Source: Maribacter arcticus (GTDB lineage Bacteria; Bacteroidota; Bacteroidia; Flavobacteriales; Flavobacteriaceae). Taken from it: a stretch of 64,000 nt of DNA. Where the stretch lies: assembly GCF_900167935.1 (NCBI RefSeq), contig NZ_FUYL01000005.1, positions 62,001-126,000 on the forward strand, in the 5' to 3' direction. Every line of letters starts with the position of its first letter. The stretch's first letter is position 1. This document shows, piece by piece, positions 45,506 to 55,800 of this stretch. A program made the position numbers and the translations under genes. The notes below the pieces were generated by a model. That model saw only the letters and a program-made list of their open reading frames with translations. It ran no database searches and was not told where the DNA came from.

Positions 45506-45940
45506 CTAATGTGATAATGGATAGGTTTTTAAATGTGATTTTTCTACAGCCCAAAGCACGGCGTCATCTAAATCATTGAATTGAATAATTGAGTTTTTAA
45601 AGAAAAATCGTTCTAAAAGTAAACTTGCTCTACTTCCAGTTGTTTGCCCTACCAGACCGTAAAAGGCCATTTTATGTCTGTTTTGGTAAAATTTTAGCCA
45701 ATTTGACGGTACTACATAATAGTTATTTATTCGGTTGGCAATGTATATAATTGGAATTTCTAACCCATATATATTTTCTGCTGCGGTAACAACTTTCGAG
45801 GCGTCTTCCCATCTGAAAAGAACTCCTTTATTCATTTCTGATATAATAATTCCCTTTTTAAAAAAATAGAAAATGCCAAAATCAAATTCCCTAATCTCTC
45901 TAATCTGATTAAGTAACTCAAGCTCTTTTATTCGCTTCAT
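45506..45940 (-). CDS. Conserved-looking cytoplasmic protein of unknown function
   Basis: A 144-aa protein without signal peptide or membrane helices. It shows an alternating alpha/beta pattern (FYFFKKGIIISEMNKGVLFRW; PIIYIANRINNYYVVPSNWLKF; GLVGQTTGSRASLLLERFFF) that resembles STAS/SpoIIAA-like folds, but I recognise no family. Last gene of a seven-gene minus-strand cluster and overlaps the DUF2721 gene by 4 bp. Confidence 0.6.
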   Translation of the reverse strand: MKRIKELELLNQIREIREFDFGIFYFFKKGIIISEMNKGVLFRWEDASKVVTAAENIYGLEIPIIYIANRINNYYVVPSNWLKFYQNRHKMAFYGLVGQTTGSRASLLLERFFFKNSIIQFNDLDDAVLWAVEKSHLKTYPLSH

Positions 45941-46326
45941 TTTTCCATATCCTTTAATTGAATAGATAAGGCTTTGGTGGAAAGTTGAACTTCAATTAGA
46001 CTTAAAACTAAAGAAAGGATTAAAGCAAATAAACTAATTCCAAATACTATTTTGGCGGTAATTATATATTCGAAAAATAGGAGTGCCATTGTAATTACTG
46101 CTAGTAAAAAACTGAATATGGCGGTTGCCTGCATGTTTTTTATAATAGTAAGTCTTTTGCGTAATTGTTGAACTTGTAAGCCAATAGATGGTGAAGCTGT
46201 TTCTTGATATTTTTGATGCAATTGACGAATTAGAGCTGCAATGGCTAGGTATCGAGCATTATAGGCTAACATGGTCAAAGAAATTGCGGGGAATAGTAAG
46301 GCAGGTATTCCTAAAGTAAGTTCCAT
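45937..46326 (-). CDS. DUF2721 family membrane protein
   Basis: A 129-aa protein with three hydrophobic helices (about 4-24, 65-85, 90-112). The N-terminus LGIPALLFPAISLTMLAYNARYLAIAALIR is typical of DUF2721. I use ATG 46326; the longer ORF runs back into the cupin gene. Function unknown. Confidence 0.8.
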   Translation of the reverse strand: MELTLGIPALLFPAISLTMLAYNARYLAIAALIRQLHQKYQETASPSIGLQVQQLRKRLTIIKNMQATAIFSFLLAVITMALLFFEYIITAKIVFGISLFALILSLVLSLIEVQLSTKALSIQLKDMEK

Positions 46327-46343
46327 ATGTTTTTTATAGGATT

Positions 46344-46682
46344 TTAATCTGTAGCAATACCAAAATATGTCCAAGTGACATCTGCATCGAATGGGTTTCG
46401 CTGTGCATGTAACTCGCCAGGTTCTATTGTAATGCAATGTCCTGGGCCTACTTCATATTCTTTTCCTGAAATGGTAAAAACGGCCTTACCAGTCTGAATA
46501 TGAAAAACTTCAAACATGGTGTCATGTTTATGTATTTCGACTTCTTGGCCAGGTTTAAATACGGCCGTACCGTACATCATTAATTGAGGAATTTCATTAT
46601 AACCAATTAATGTTCTCTTTTTTATTTCAGGATTATGGCTTACACCCAATTCTGGTAATTCATTCCAATCAACTATTTTCAT
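46344..46682 (-). CDS. Cupin domain protein
   Basis: A 112-aa single cupin barrel. Motif 1 is EIHKHDTMFEVFHIQTG, with metal ligands H-x-H and E; motif 2 is PGELHAQRN with the last His. It may be a small sugar or metabolite binding or isomerising enzyme. It starts 5 nt after the BNR protein gene. Confidence 0.85.
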   Translation of the reverse strand: MKIVDWNELPELGVSHNPEIKKRTLIGYNEIPQLMMYGTAVFKPGQEVEIHKHDTMFEVFHIQTGKAVFTISGKEYEVGPGHCITIEPGELHAQRNPFDADVTWTYFGIATD

Positions 46683-46687
46683 AGTGG

Positions 46688-49540
46688 TTATTCAATTTCA
46701 AAAGTGACAAGTTCCGTTTTTCCGTTTCCTTTTAATTCAACAGAATAAGAGCCTTTGGGCAGATAGGTCTTTCCATCATCTGCTGTCTTTAATTCTGTTT
46801 TATGTTTTTTAAGGTAGTTTAATTTTCCAATTTTGGAGAATGCCAAATCATATGATAGAATGTTGATTCCTTTGTCGGACACAATATCGGTCTCGCTCAC
46901 TAAAATATCATCAGATGATTTTATTTTGGCTTGGTAAACCTCATCTCTGTTGGAATAAAAAGAGATATCCAAGCCTGGGGTACTTGCTTTAGACCATGAA
47001 CTCCATGAATTTCCCCAACGTGCTGAATGCTTAATATTTTCTAAGGGATAAACATACAATTCCTTTTTCAATACTTCGGGAGTCAAATTCTGCAATTTAG
47101 CAATATCGGCCTTGTAGATACTTCTACCATGTGTGCCAATTAATATATGCTTTGCTTCTTTCTGAATTACTAAATCATGAACGGCAACATAAGGCATTCC
47201 ATTGGTAAACGATTCCCAAGAATTTCCGTTATTCAATGACACGTATAGTCCGTTATCAGTTCCTACGTATAGTATATTTTCATTTTCTGTGTCTTCAATA
47301 ATTACATTAACAGGAGATGCCGGTATGTTGGCAGAAATACTCTTCCACGAAGCTCCTTTGTTTTCACTTACATATATATAAGGAGTAAAATCGTCTGAGC
47401 GGTAGCCATTTAAGGAAGCATAAACTCTATTTTCATTAAACTTTGATGCGATAACTCTACTTACCCATAAGTTTTGTGGTAGGTTTTTAGAAATTACTTC
47501 CCAACTTCCACCGCCATTATCTGTGCGTTGAATGAGTCCGTCATCACTTCCTGTATAAATCAATCCGAATTTAAATGGAGATTCAGAAATTGTTGCCAAA
47601 GTACCAAAAGCGACATTTCCTTTTCTACCACCTTGGGTTAAATCTGAAGAAATCGTTTCCCAAGTATCACCTTGGTTTAATGAACGATGTAATTTGTTAC
47701 TTCCCATATATAATATATCCTGATTATGGGGCGATAATAGAATAGGGGATTGCCAATTAAAACGGTACGGAGTTTCTCCTAATTCATGCTTAGGTTGAAT
47801 GTAAGCTCGTTTGTCATTCTCTAAATCCAATCTAAAATAATTACCAAATTGAAACCCGGTATAAACCGTATTGTGATTTCTAGAATCAATTTGTACTTGC
47901 ATACCGTCACCACCCAAAATCGATTTCCAAGGGTATTGACCTGTTTGATGCCATTCTGTATTTTCCTCTGCATTATGTGGTCCCATCCAAACACCGTTGT
48001 CTTGCAAACCACCATATACGTTGTACGGTTTTTGATTGTCTACAGCTATCGCATAAAACTGAGCTACTATTGGTGAATTGTTCTTAATCCAACTTTCCCC
48101 ATCATCGTAGCTGGTATTTACCCCACCGTCGTTACCATTAATCAAATGCCCTGGTAAATTAGGGTTAACCCATAATGCATGGTGATCAGAATGAACATTG
48201 TCGCCATTAATAGATGTATACGTTTTACCCCCATCTTTTGAAGAAATTATGGGGACACCTGATAAATAAATGGCATCTACATTTTTAGGGTCTACACTTA
48301 TTTGCGCAAAATAATAGCCATAGCTATAAAATAGATCGTCAATATAATTATCATTTTGCTTTACCCATGTTTTTCCGCCGTTGTTACTTCGGTAAACTTC
48401 AGCGCCAATTACAGGAGTATCAAAAAGTATAGAATTCGTATCTTCTAAATAAAGGGCAAGGTCTACTGGTTTAACCACATCGCTACGCACCATTTGTTTT
48501 ACGTTGGCGGCGCGATATTTTTCTTGAAAATTATTGGTCTTCAAAAAATCGTTTAGTTCCTTGTCATTTAGGTCAAGAAATTGCTCTTTTGATAATGATT
48601 TGAAATTATCTTTGGTTAAGCCTTCTTGCTTGTCTTTCTTCTCATCGGAATTTTTTCTCCTAAACTGATTATCATGAACAGCATAAACCGTGTTATCGTC
48701 AAACACAGCTAATCCTATTCTACCAACTCCTTCGCCAGTTGGGAAACCACTTGAAGGGGTTGAAATTTTCTCCCAAGTTGCGCCGGCATCAGTACTTTTA
48801 TATATGCCTGAACCTTCGCCATTGCCAATAAAATCCCATGCTTTTCTATCTTTTTGCCACGCTGCTGCGTATTGAATATTGAAGTTATTCGGTGATACGG
48901 CAACATCTATAATACCTGTGTTTTCATCAATGAACAAGGTGTTTTTCCATATTTTTCCACCATCTGTGGTTTTATAAATACCTCTTTCTTTGTTTGGTGA
49001 GTATAAGTGCCCTGCAACTCCAACAGTAACTTCATTGGCATTATCAGGATTTACCACAATACGACCAATATGATGCGAATCTAGTAGGCCTGTATTCTGC
49101 CAAGTCTTTCCCTTATCGGTAGATTTTAAAATTCCTATTCCTGAATATGACGAACGAGAAGCATTATTTTCTCCTGTACCGACCCATATTGTGCCGCTTG
49201 GCCAATGTACCGCAATATCACCGATATTTTGAGTTTGGGTGTGATCCATTACCGGCGTAAAAGTTGTGCCATTATTATTGGTGTACCATAATCCACCTGA
49301 GGCATATGCAACGTAATACTCTGTTGGGTTATCTTCATTAATAGCCAAGTCTACTACACGACCACTCATTACAGACGGACCAATATTAGTTAACGGTAAA
49401 TTTTTAATTAATGAAGTGGCATCCATGGCTTTTTTTGCCATTAATGATTCATCAACTTTTTCTGATGCTGTTGGTTGTACTTGGGCCGTTGCAATTGAAA
49501 TACTGGTGAGTAGTAGAAGGTAGAATTGTTTCATTTTCAT
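46688..49540 (-). CDS. Exported BNR/Asp-box beta-propeller protein (VPS10/sortilin-like)
   Basis: A 950-aa secreted protein with signal peptide (MKMKQFYLLLLTSISIATAQ). It carries about ten Asp-box repeats (S-x-D-x-G-x-T-W pattern: STDKGKTW, TTDGGKIW, STDAGATW, SNNGGKTW, SKDGGKTY, SYDDGESW, SLNQGDTW, SENKGASW, SLNNGNSW), giving one or two beta-propellers, then a C-terminal beta domain. Annotated homologues are called glycosyl hydrolases, but I see no sialidase active site. A highly charged insert sits near residues 290-370. Paralogous to the gene at 52828. Confidence 0.82.
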   Translation of the reverse strand: MKMKQFYLLLLTSISIATAQVQPTASEKVDESLMAKKAMDATSLIKNLPLTNIGPSVMSGRVVDLAINEDNPTEYYVAYASGGLWYTNNNGTTFTPVMDHTQTQNIGDIAVHWPSGTIWVGTGENNASRSSYSGIGILKSTDKGKTWQNTGLLDSHHIGRIVVNPDNANEVTVGVAGHLYSPNKERGIYKTTDGGKIWKNTLFIDENTGIIDVAVSPNNFNIQYAAAWQKDRKAWDFIGNGEGSGIYKSTDAGATWEKISTPSSGFPTGEGVGRIGLAVFDDNTVYAVHDNQFRRKNSDEKKDKQEGLTKDNFKSLSKEQFLDLNDKELNDFLKTNNFQEKYRAANVKQMVRSDVVKPVDLALYLEDTNSILFDTPVIGAEVYRSNNGGKTWVKQNDNYIDDLFYSYGYYFAQISVDPKNVDAIYLSGVPIISSKDGGKTYTSINGDNVHSDHHALWVNPNLPGHLINGNDGGVNTSYDDGESWIKNNSPIVAQFYAIAVDNQKPYNVYGGLQDNGVWMGPHNAEENTEWHQTGQYPWKSILGGDGMQVQIDSRNHNTVYTGFQFGNYFRLDLENDKRAYIQPKHELGETPYRFNWQSPILLSPHNQDILYMGSNKLHRSLNQGDTWETISSDLTQGGRKGNVAFGTLATISESPFKFGLIYTGSDDGLIQRTDNGGGSWEVISKNLPQNLWVSRVIASKFNENRVYASLNGYRSDDFTPYIYVSENKGASWKSISANIPASPVNVIIEDTENENILYVGTDNGLYVSLNNGNSWESFTNGMPYVAVHDLVIQKEAKHILIGTHGRSIYKADIAKLQNLTPEVLKKELYVYPLENIKHSARWGNSWSSWSKASTPGLDISFYSNRDEVYQAKIKSSDDILVSETDIVSDKGINILSYDLAFSKIGKLNYLKKHKTELKTADDGKTYLPKGSYSVELKGNGKTELVTFEIE

Positions 49541-49602
49541 TTTTTTGATTATGCTGATGGTAAGTTAAGAATTAGTTTTGCTCTTGACAATTTTAGAATT
49601 TA

Positions 49603-51372
49603 CTACTGCTTTGATTGTATAGTCAATGCTTCAATTAGTTTTTTTGTTTTTGCTTCAATTTCGGCTTGAGCTTTCTTAATAGCATCTGTTGTAGAGCTAT
49701 TTGAAGTGTGAATTACATCATTTACCGACTCGATAGCATCTATATACCATATTTCCCAAGCTTTTAAAATTTCTATTTCATTAGATAACTTTTCTCCAGA
49801 ATCAATTGCTTTTTTACTCAACTCAAATTCATTCGACAAACGAAGTAAGGCTTGTTCTTTTAAAATTGACAATTGTTCTATTAAAAAAATTTTATCTGAA
49901 TTGACCAATTCCAATCCGCTGACCAAAGCGGCAGTGCCTACATTTTTCAATGTTTCTTGTGAAACTTTATCGATACGGTCATTATCCGTATGGTAAAACT
50001 GATCTGTAAAGTGCCAAAGTAAAAGTCCAGGTATATTGGCCTGTATAAATGGCGTGTGATCACTTCCCCCTTCAAAAGGGTTGGTTTCTACCTTCCAATT
50101 TGCGAATGTACCTTGTTGTTTAAAATTTGATAGTATAAAATCGTTGAGGTAATGTGGTTTCATATCTTCTAACGATAATACTTCACCACCCCATTCGCTA
50201 TGCTTGTCCATGCCTCGTGTCCAAATAGCACTGGGGTCTGGCATTTTTTCAATTAAAAAAGTACCGCCTGTAATTGAAGTGTTTTCGCCAACCATATCTA
50301 AACTTATACCCCATTTAATACCTTCTGCACGTTCGGGGTCTTCTTCTATATATCTGCGTGTAGAAATTATTTCATCTCCCCATAAAAAGGTCATGCTACG
50401 GTCAAGTTCAATTTTATGCTCTTGAAATAATTTTGCAGCTACTTTGGCGATTTCTAATTGAGCACCTACACCAGTAGCATTATCATTTGCCCCTGGTTCT
50501 TGAATATGCGCGCTAAATACCAATCTCTCATCTGCATTTTTTACTCCTTTAATAGTTGCAACAATAGTTAGTTCTTCAGATGGGTATCTTTTGGTTTGGA
50601 TGTTTACCATTACCTCGGTCTTTCCTTTTTGTAAATGCTCTATTAATCTTTCTTTAGCCTCGAAGGAAAGTGCGATACCCCAAAATTCAGAAGCATCTTC
50701 AGCGGGCAAACTTCTAAATTGAATGGAGGTTTTGTTTTTTTCTGGTTGTAAATAATCAGGATTGTCATATGAAATGATGCCTAAGGCACCTTTTTCAATG
50801 GCTATCTTGGATACACGTCGTGCGCCCATTTCTGTAAAAATGACTTTTCCACTTACTGAACGTGTTTCTAATTGATCAATAGATTTTATCCAAATTACTT
50901 CTGCTATTATACCACTTTTTGATGTTGATGCCGAATTTAAATAGGTCATGTTTCTATTTGTTTCAGACTTCAATAAAGGTTTTTTCTCACCAAAGATTTG
51001 TAATGAGGCTGAAACAGGTTCCCAAGTGTCATGGTTCATTGTCCGTTTTTCAATACGATAGATTAGCCGGTCAGAAATAGTAGCTTCTTCTTCTATCACA
51101 TAGCCAGCAGCTTTTAAGGTATCGGCAATGAGATAGATAGTTTTGTCAAATCCCGTATTGCCAACTACACGCCAATAGTCTTCCACAAAATCTGTGGTTT
51201 CATAGGCTAATTGCCCAGTAAATTGAGGGCGAACTAATTCAAAATAATCAACAGTGGTTTTTTTCGAATGTTGTGAGCATCCTGTTAAAAAAGAAAAGCA
51301 GAGCATTATAGGAACAATACCCTGCTTAAACAATTTTCTTTTAACGAGTTCTATGAAATTTATTCCTCCCAT
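49603..51372 (-). CDS. M28 family metallopeptidase lipoprotein, divergent active site
   Basis: A 589-aa lipoprotein with lipobox LTGC (Cys32). A PA-like insert (about 140-260) precedes the M28 domain (about 265-500). Zinc-site candidates: His in SAHIQEP, Asp in GANDNATG, Glu in WGDE, Asp in SLDMVGE and His in GGSDHTPF. Compared with usual M28 enzymes, H-x-D reads H-x-Q and the E-E pair reads D-E, so the general base is altered. Helical C-terminus. It overlaps the upstream M28 gene by 13 bp. Confidence 0.82.
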   Translation of the reverse strand: MGGINFIELVKRKLFKQGIVPIMLCFSFLTGCSQHSKKTTVDYFELVRPQFTGQLAYETTDFVEDYWRVVGNTGFDKTIYLIADTLKAAGYVIEEEATISDRLIYRIEKRTMNHDTWEPVSASLQIFGEKKPLLKSETNRNMTYLNSASTSKSGIIAEVIWIKSIDQLETRSVSGKVIFTEMGARRVSKIAIEKGALGIISYDNPDYLQPEKNKTSIQFRSLPAEDASEFWGIALSFEAKERLIEHLQKGKTEVMVNIQTKRYPSEELTIVATIKGVKNADERLVFSAHIQEPGANDNATGVGAQLEIAKVAAKLFQEHKIELDRSMTFLWGDEIISTRRYIEEDPERAEGIKWGISLDMVGENTSITGGTFLIEKMPDPSAIWTRGMDKHSEWGGEVLSLEDMKPHYLNDFILSNFKQQGTFANWKVETNPFEGGSDHTPFIQANIPGLLLWHFTDQFYHTDNDRIDKVSQETLKNVGTAALVSGLELVNSDKIFLIEQLSILKEQALLRLSNEFELSKKAIDSGEKLSNEIEILKAWEIWYIDAIESVNDVIHTSNSSTTDAIKKAQAEIEAKTKKLIEALTIQSKQ

Positions 51373-52811
51373 TTCCAGTCGTTACCTATAATCAATTTCT
51401 CCTTTAAATTATTTTTGATCATGAATTCTTTCGTAGTCTCGCTGTCCATTTTAGTTGCAGGTAATTTGTCAGCATTTGCTAAAGAATACAACATCATCGT
51501 ACCAAAACGGGCCGTGTTGGTCATATGACCTTCGTTCACTAAATTGAAATCATCACAATCGGAATGATAGCAACCATAAATAGACCTGTCTAGATTACTA
51601 TTTACAGATAAAATCGGAACGCCTTCTAACATAAAAGGTTGGTGGTCGCTATGGAGACCAGATTTGTTAGAAAATGTATTTTTATAGATAGTATCTTGTT
51701 GCTGAATAGCTGCGCCTAAATCCATAAAAAATTTCTCATCTTCTAATTTACCGCCCGCGTTCATACCTATCGGGTTACCAGACATATCTAAATTCATCAT
51801 GTATTTAATGTTGTCGATGGTGTTGTTTTTAATCGCTTCCTCTACCAAAAACTTGCTACCAAGAAGACCTTGCTCTTCTCCCATAAACATTACAAATTTT
51901 ACGGTACGTTTAGGATAAAGATTATTTGCTTTAAATGCTCTTGCAATATCAATAACTGCAAAAGAACCAATGCCGTTATCAATGGCACCTGTTGCTAGAT
52001 CCCAAGAATCTAAATGGCCGCCAAGAACAATTTGCTCTTCAGGAATTGTAGTGCCAGCTAATGTAGCTACAACATTTCGAGCTTTAATAACATTGCTTGT
52101 ATTGGTCATTGCTATTTTAGCAATGGCTTTTTTAGTTTTTAATGATTCTTTTAATGCCATGCCGTCTTCTTTACCAATACAAACTGCAGGAATTGGAATT
52201 AACTCTCCGGTTACAGAGGCTGTGCCGGTTAAAAGAACTCCGTTATCCACTTGATTAACGATTATGATACCAATGGCGCCATATTTTATTGCTAAGGCTG
52301 TCTTTTCACTACGGTGAAGATTGGTCAAACCTTCTGCACTTTCAGGTAAAATGCTGATATAAGCTAAGGCAATTTTTCCCTTAACTGCATCTGGGTTGGC
52401 AGCATAGTCTGCTTCTAAGCCATTGCCCATATCTACAATTTCTCCTGTTACATTCGCTTCTATAGGAGAATGGCCTAGGGTAACAACCTTAATATCTTCG
52501 TCATTTATTTGTAAGGAAACATCGCCTCTAGCCCATGCTTCTACTTCGAAAGTCTGGTAGGCTACATCTTCAAAGCCGTATTCTTTAAATATATTATACG
52601 TGTATTCTTCAGCTTTTGCACCATTTGTTGACCCTGTTAATCTATGGCCGATGGTTTCGGTGGCTTCCTTTAACGTACTATAGCCTTTTGAGTTAGCTTT
52701 AATTTCAGAATCTATCCTTGCAAATAATTCGGCTTGTGATTCTTCTTTTTTAGTTTCACCGCATGAACTTATTATGAGGACTAATAGGGCGAAAAAAATT
52801 GGTTTTTTCAT
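51360..52811 (-). CDS. M28 family metallopeptidase lipoprotein (carboxypeptidase Q-like)
   Basis: A 483-aa lipoprotein with lipobox ISSC (Cys17). A PA domain (about 120-225) is inserted before a canonical di-zinc M28 core: GGHLDSWD (H, D), GAIDNGIG, MGEEQGLLGS (E-E), MNLDMSGNP and GLHSDHQPF. Predicted periplasmic or surface amino-/carboxypeptidase acting on peptides. It lies between a BNR gene (17 bp) and a second M28 gene (overlapping). Confidence 0.9.
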   Translation of the reverse strand: MKKPIFFALLVLIISSCGETKKEESQAELFARIDSEIKANSKGYSTLKEATETIGHRLTGSTNGAKAEEYTYNIFKEYGFEDVAYQTFEVEAWARGDVSLQINDEDIKVVTLGHSPIEANVTGEIVDMGNGLEADYAANPDAVKGKIALAYISILPESAEGLTNLHRSEKTALAIKYGAIGIIIVNQVDNGVLLTGTASVTGELIPIPAVCIGKEDGMALKESLKTKKAIAKIAMTNTSNVIKARNVVATLAGTTIPEEQIVLGGHLDSWDLATGAIDNGIGSFAVIDIARAFKANNLYPKRTVKFVMFMGEEQGLLGSKFLVEEAIKNNTIDNIKYMMNLDMSGNPIGMNAGGKLEDEKFFMDLGAAIQQQDTIYKNTFSNKSGLHSDHQPFMLEGVPILSVNSNLDRSIYGCYHSDCDDFNLVNEGHMTNTARFGTMMLYSLANADKLPATKMDSETTKEFMIKNNLKEKLIIGNDWKWEE

Positions 52812-52827
52812 GTTTTGATTTATTGAG

Positions 52828-55800
52828 TTATGATTTTATTTTTTTGTTATTTTTAATTTGTAATTCACTATTTTTCAATTGTATATTCAACTTTTTGATG
52901 TCAACATCAATGAATTTTTTAAATTTAGCATCCACATCTTTTAAACGTTTGTTGAAAATAGCATATACTTCTCTCTGCTGGTCTGTAGGTTTGAAATCGG
53001 CTCCGAATGCACCAATATCACTAGCCAACGCACTTAGTCTTCCATATAGCTTAATGGGAGATCTAAAAGCATCTTCTCGCGCACCGGTTAATTGAATGTC
53101 GTAAAGCGAGGCTATAATGGTTTCTGCTACTGTTCTTAATTCTTGAGATTTTTTACGATCGCCACTACGTTCTAGTTTAGGAATAATTTCGTTCAACTCA
53201 GCCCTAATTGTTTCAATATCGTTTATCATGGTAACGGCCAGGTTCATGGCATCTCGTAGTTGTAAGGAGAAAGCTACCTGTTCTGTTAATTCTTCTAAAC
53301 TTGCTTCTGAATTTGGATCTTTTACAACCTCTAATTCACGAATAAATTCTTCTTCACCTACAATCAATTTTATTTTATAATTTTTAGGTACCACTCTTGG
53401 GCCGAATTGACCGCGCCACAAATCTAAATCCCAAGTAACTAAAGGGCGCCATCCTTCACCATTTAGTTGTACCCATGGCCTTCCTGGAGGTGTTGTCTTT
53501 AATTTTGCTTTATAAGTGGGTTCATATCTCAAATCCCACATTACTCGATGTATTCCTGCATTCTGTTTGCCTTTTAAGGTTCTGATAATTTCATCGTTAT
53601 CAGTTAATACTTGAATTTCTACTTTTTGATTGGTGCTATCCTGTAAATAATAATGGATGTCTGCTCCGTAAGCAGGGTTGGTTCCGGAGTTCAAACTTGG
53701 TCCATCAGTTTTTATACTTTGTTGGTCTATAAATCGATATGCTGGTCGTAGACTAAATAAATGTGCTGATTTATTCTTTGCATCTAAATCGAATTCACGT
53801 AATGGAGCTACATTATCTAAGATGTAATAACCTCGGCCATATGTACCCACAACTAAATCATCAAACCGTTCTTGTATCTCAAGCCAATAGACAGGAGCTG
53901 GTGGTAAGTTGTTTCGAAAACGCATCCAGTTAGCACCATCATCGTAGCTTATATAAAGACCGTTGTCAACGCCGAGGTATAACATGCCTTCTCTTTTGGG
54001 GTCTTCCTTTATTACATGTGCAAAGCTATGTACTGATTTTGGGACAGTGGAGCTTATCAATTTCCACGATAATCCATAATCTTCGGTTTTATATACATAA
54101 GGATTAAAATCTCCCATTTGATGTAAGTCTACGGTGATATATGACGTTCCTTTTTGATAACGAGATATTTCAATATTGGCAATGGTACCCCATTTAGGTA
54201 AATCTGGAATATTTGCGGTTACATTAGTCCAACTTGTACCTCCATTTTTTGTTAATTGAACTTGTCCGTCATTACTGCCTGTCCATATTAGGCCAGGTTC
54301 CAACTCAGATTCTTCAATACTGAATAATACAGAACCATCAAAGGTCATCAGATTATCAACGGCTATCCCTCCAGAATTTTGTTGGTGTGTTTTATCATTT
54401 AAAGTTAGATCAGGACTTATAACTTGCCAACTTTGACCTCCATCATCACTTTTATGTACAAATTGACTCCCTACATATACTCTATGTTTGGTATGCGGTG
54501 AAAATGCTAATGGAAAATTCCAATGCCAGCGATATTTTAATTTACCGGGCTCCCAACCATAACCTGCTTCTGGCCATACACGAACATCACGTACATGCCC
54601 TGTTTTTGCATTGTAGCGTTGTAGTCCCCCGTCATAACAGCCAGACCATACTATGTCATTATCAAAAGGGTCTGGTTGTGCAAAACCGCTTTCGCATCCT
54701 CCAACGCTTTGCCACAACCCTAAAGGAATATAACCTTGCCTACTATTGCTCGGTCCTTTATAAGAATAGCCATCTTGTCGATTACCATAAACGTTGTAAG
54801 GAATCTGATCATCTACTGAAACATGATACATTTGTGCTATTGGCAGCACGATGCGTTGAAAAGTCTCGCCGTGATTTATACTAATACTTGCTCCACCGTC
54901 ATGAGCGACCATTATTCGGTCAGCATTAGAAGGGTCTATCCAAATATCATGATTGTCACCTCCTGCACTATACCCTCCTTTAATTGTCTTTCCTCCGTCT
55001 TTTGAAATACTAAACTTTACACTGGCAAAATATAGTTCGTTTGGATCTGTGGTAGATACCGCCATACGAGTATAATAAGGTGCTCTTTCTGCTATATCGT
55101 GATTTCGAGTTTGTAAAGTCCATGTTTCTCCAAAATCTTCGGAACGGTATAACGCTGGACTGTCAATTTCAAAAAGAGCATATACGATATTTGGATTTGA
55201 ATGGGAAATGGCAACCGCCGTTTTACCTACAGGATTTTCTTTACCTCCAGGGAGTCCTTTTTTAGTAAGTGGTTCCCAATTTTCACCACCATCTGTTGTT
55301 CTGTATACACCGCCTCCAGGGCCGCCACTATTTAATCCCCAAGTATTTATTTGGATGGACCACATACCCACTAATAGGCGATTAGGATTTTTCGGGTCTA
55401 TAGCTAGCTCGGCCGCACCGGTGTTTTCATCTATAAAAAATATGCGTTTCCAAGTTTCACCACCATCTACCGTTTTATAAACGCCACGTTCTTGTTGTTT
55501 ACCATACGTATGGCCTAATGCTGCAGCGTATACGATGTCAGGATTAGTAGGATGCACGATTACGCGACCAATGCGACCCGTTTTTTCCAGACCCATATTT
55601 TTCCAGGTCTTTCCGCCGTCTATAGATTTATAGATACCATCTCCCATGGCGTGAGCAGGTCTAATAACAAAGGTCTCACCAGTACCAACCCATACAATAT
55701 CTGGGTTGGTAGGTGTTATAGCTAAAGACCCTATGGAAGATACTTCTTGATTATCAAAAATTGGTTTCCAAGTAGTACCTGCATCGGTCGTTTTCCATAA

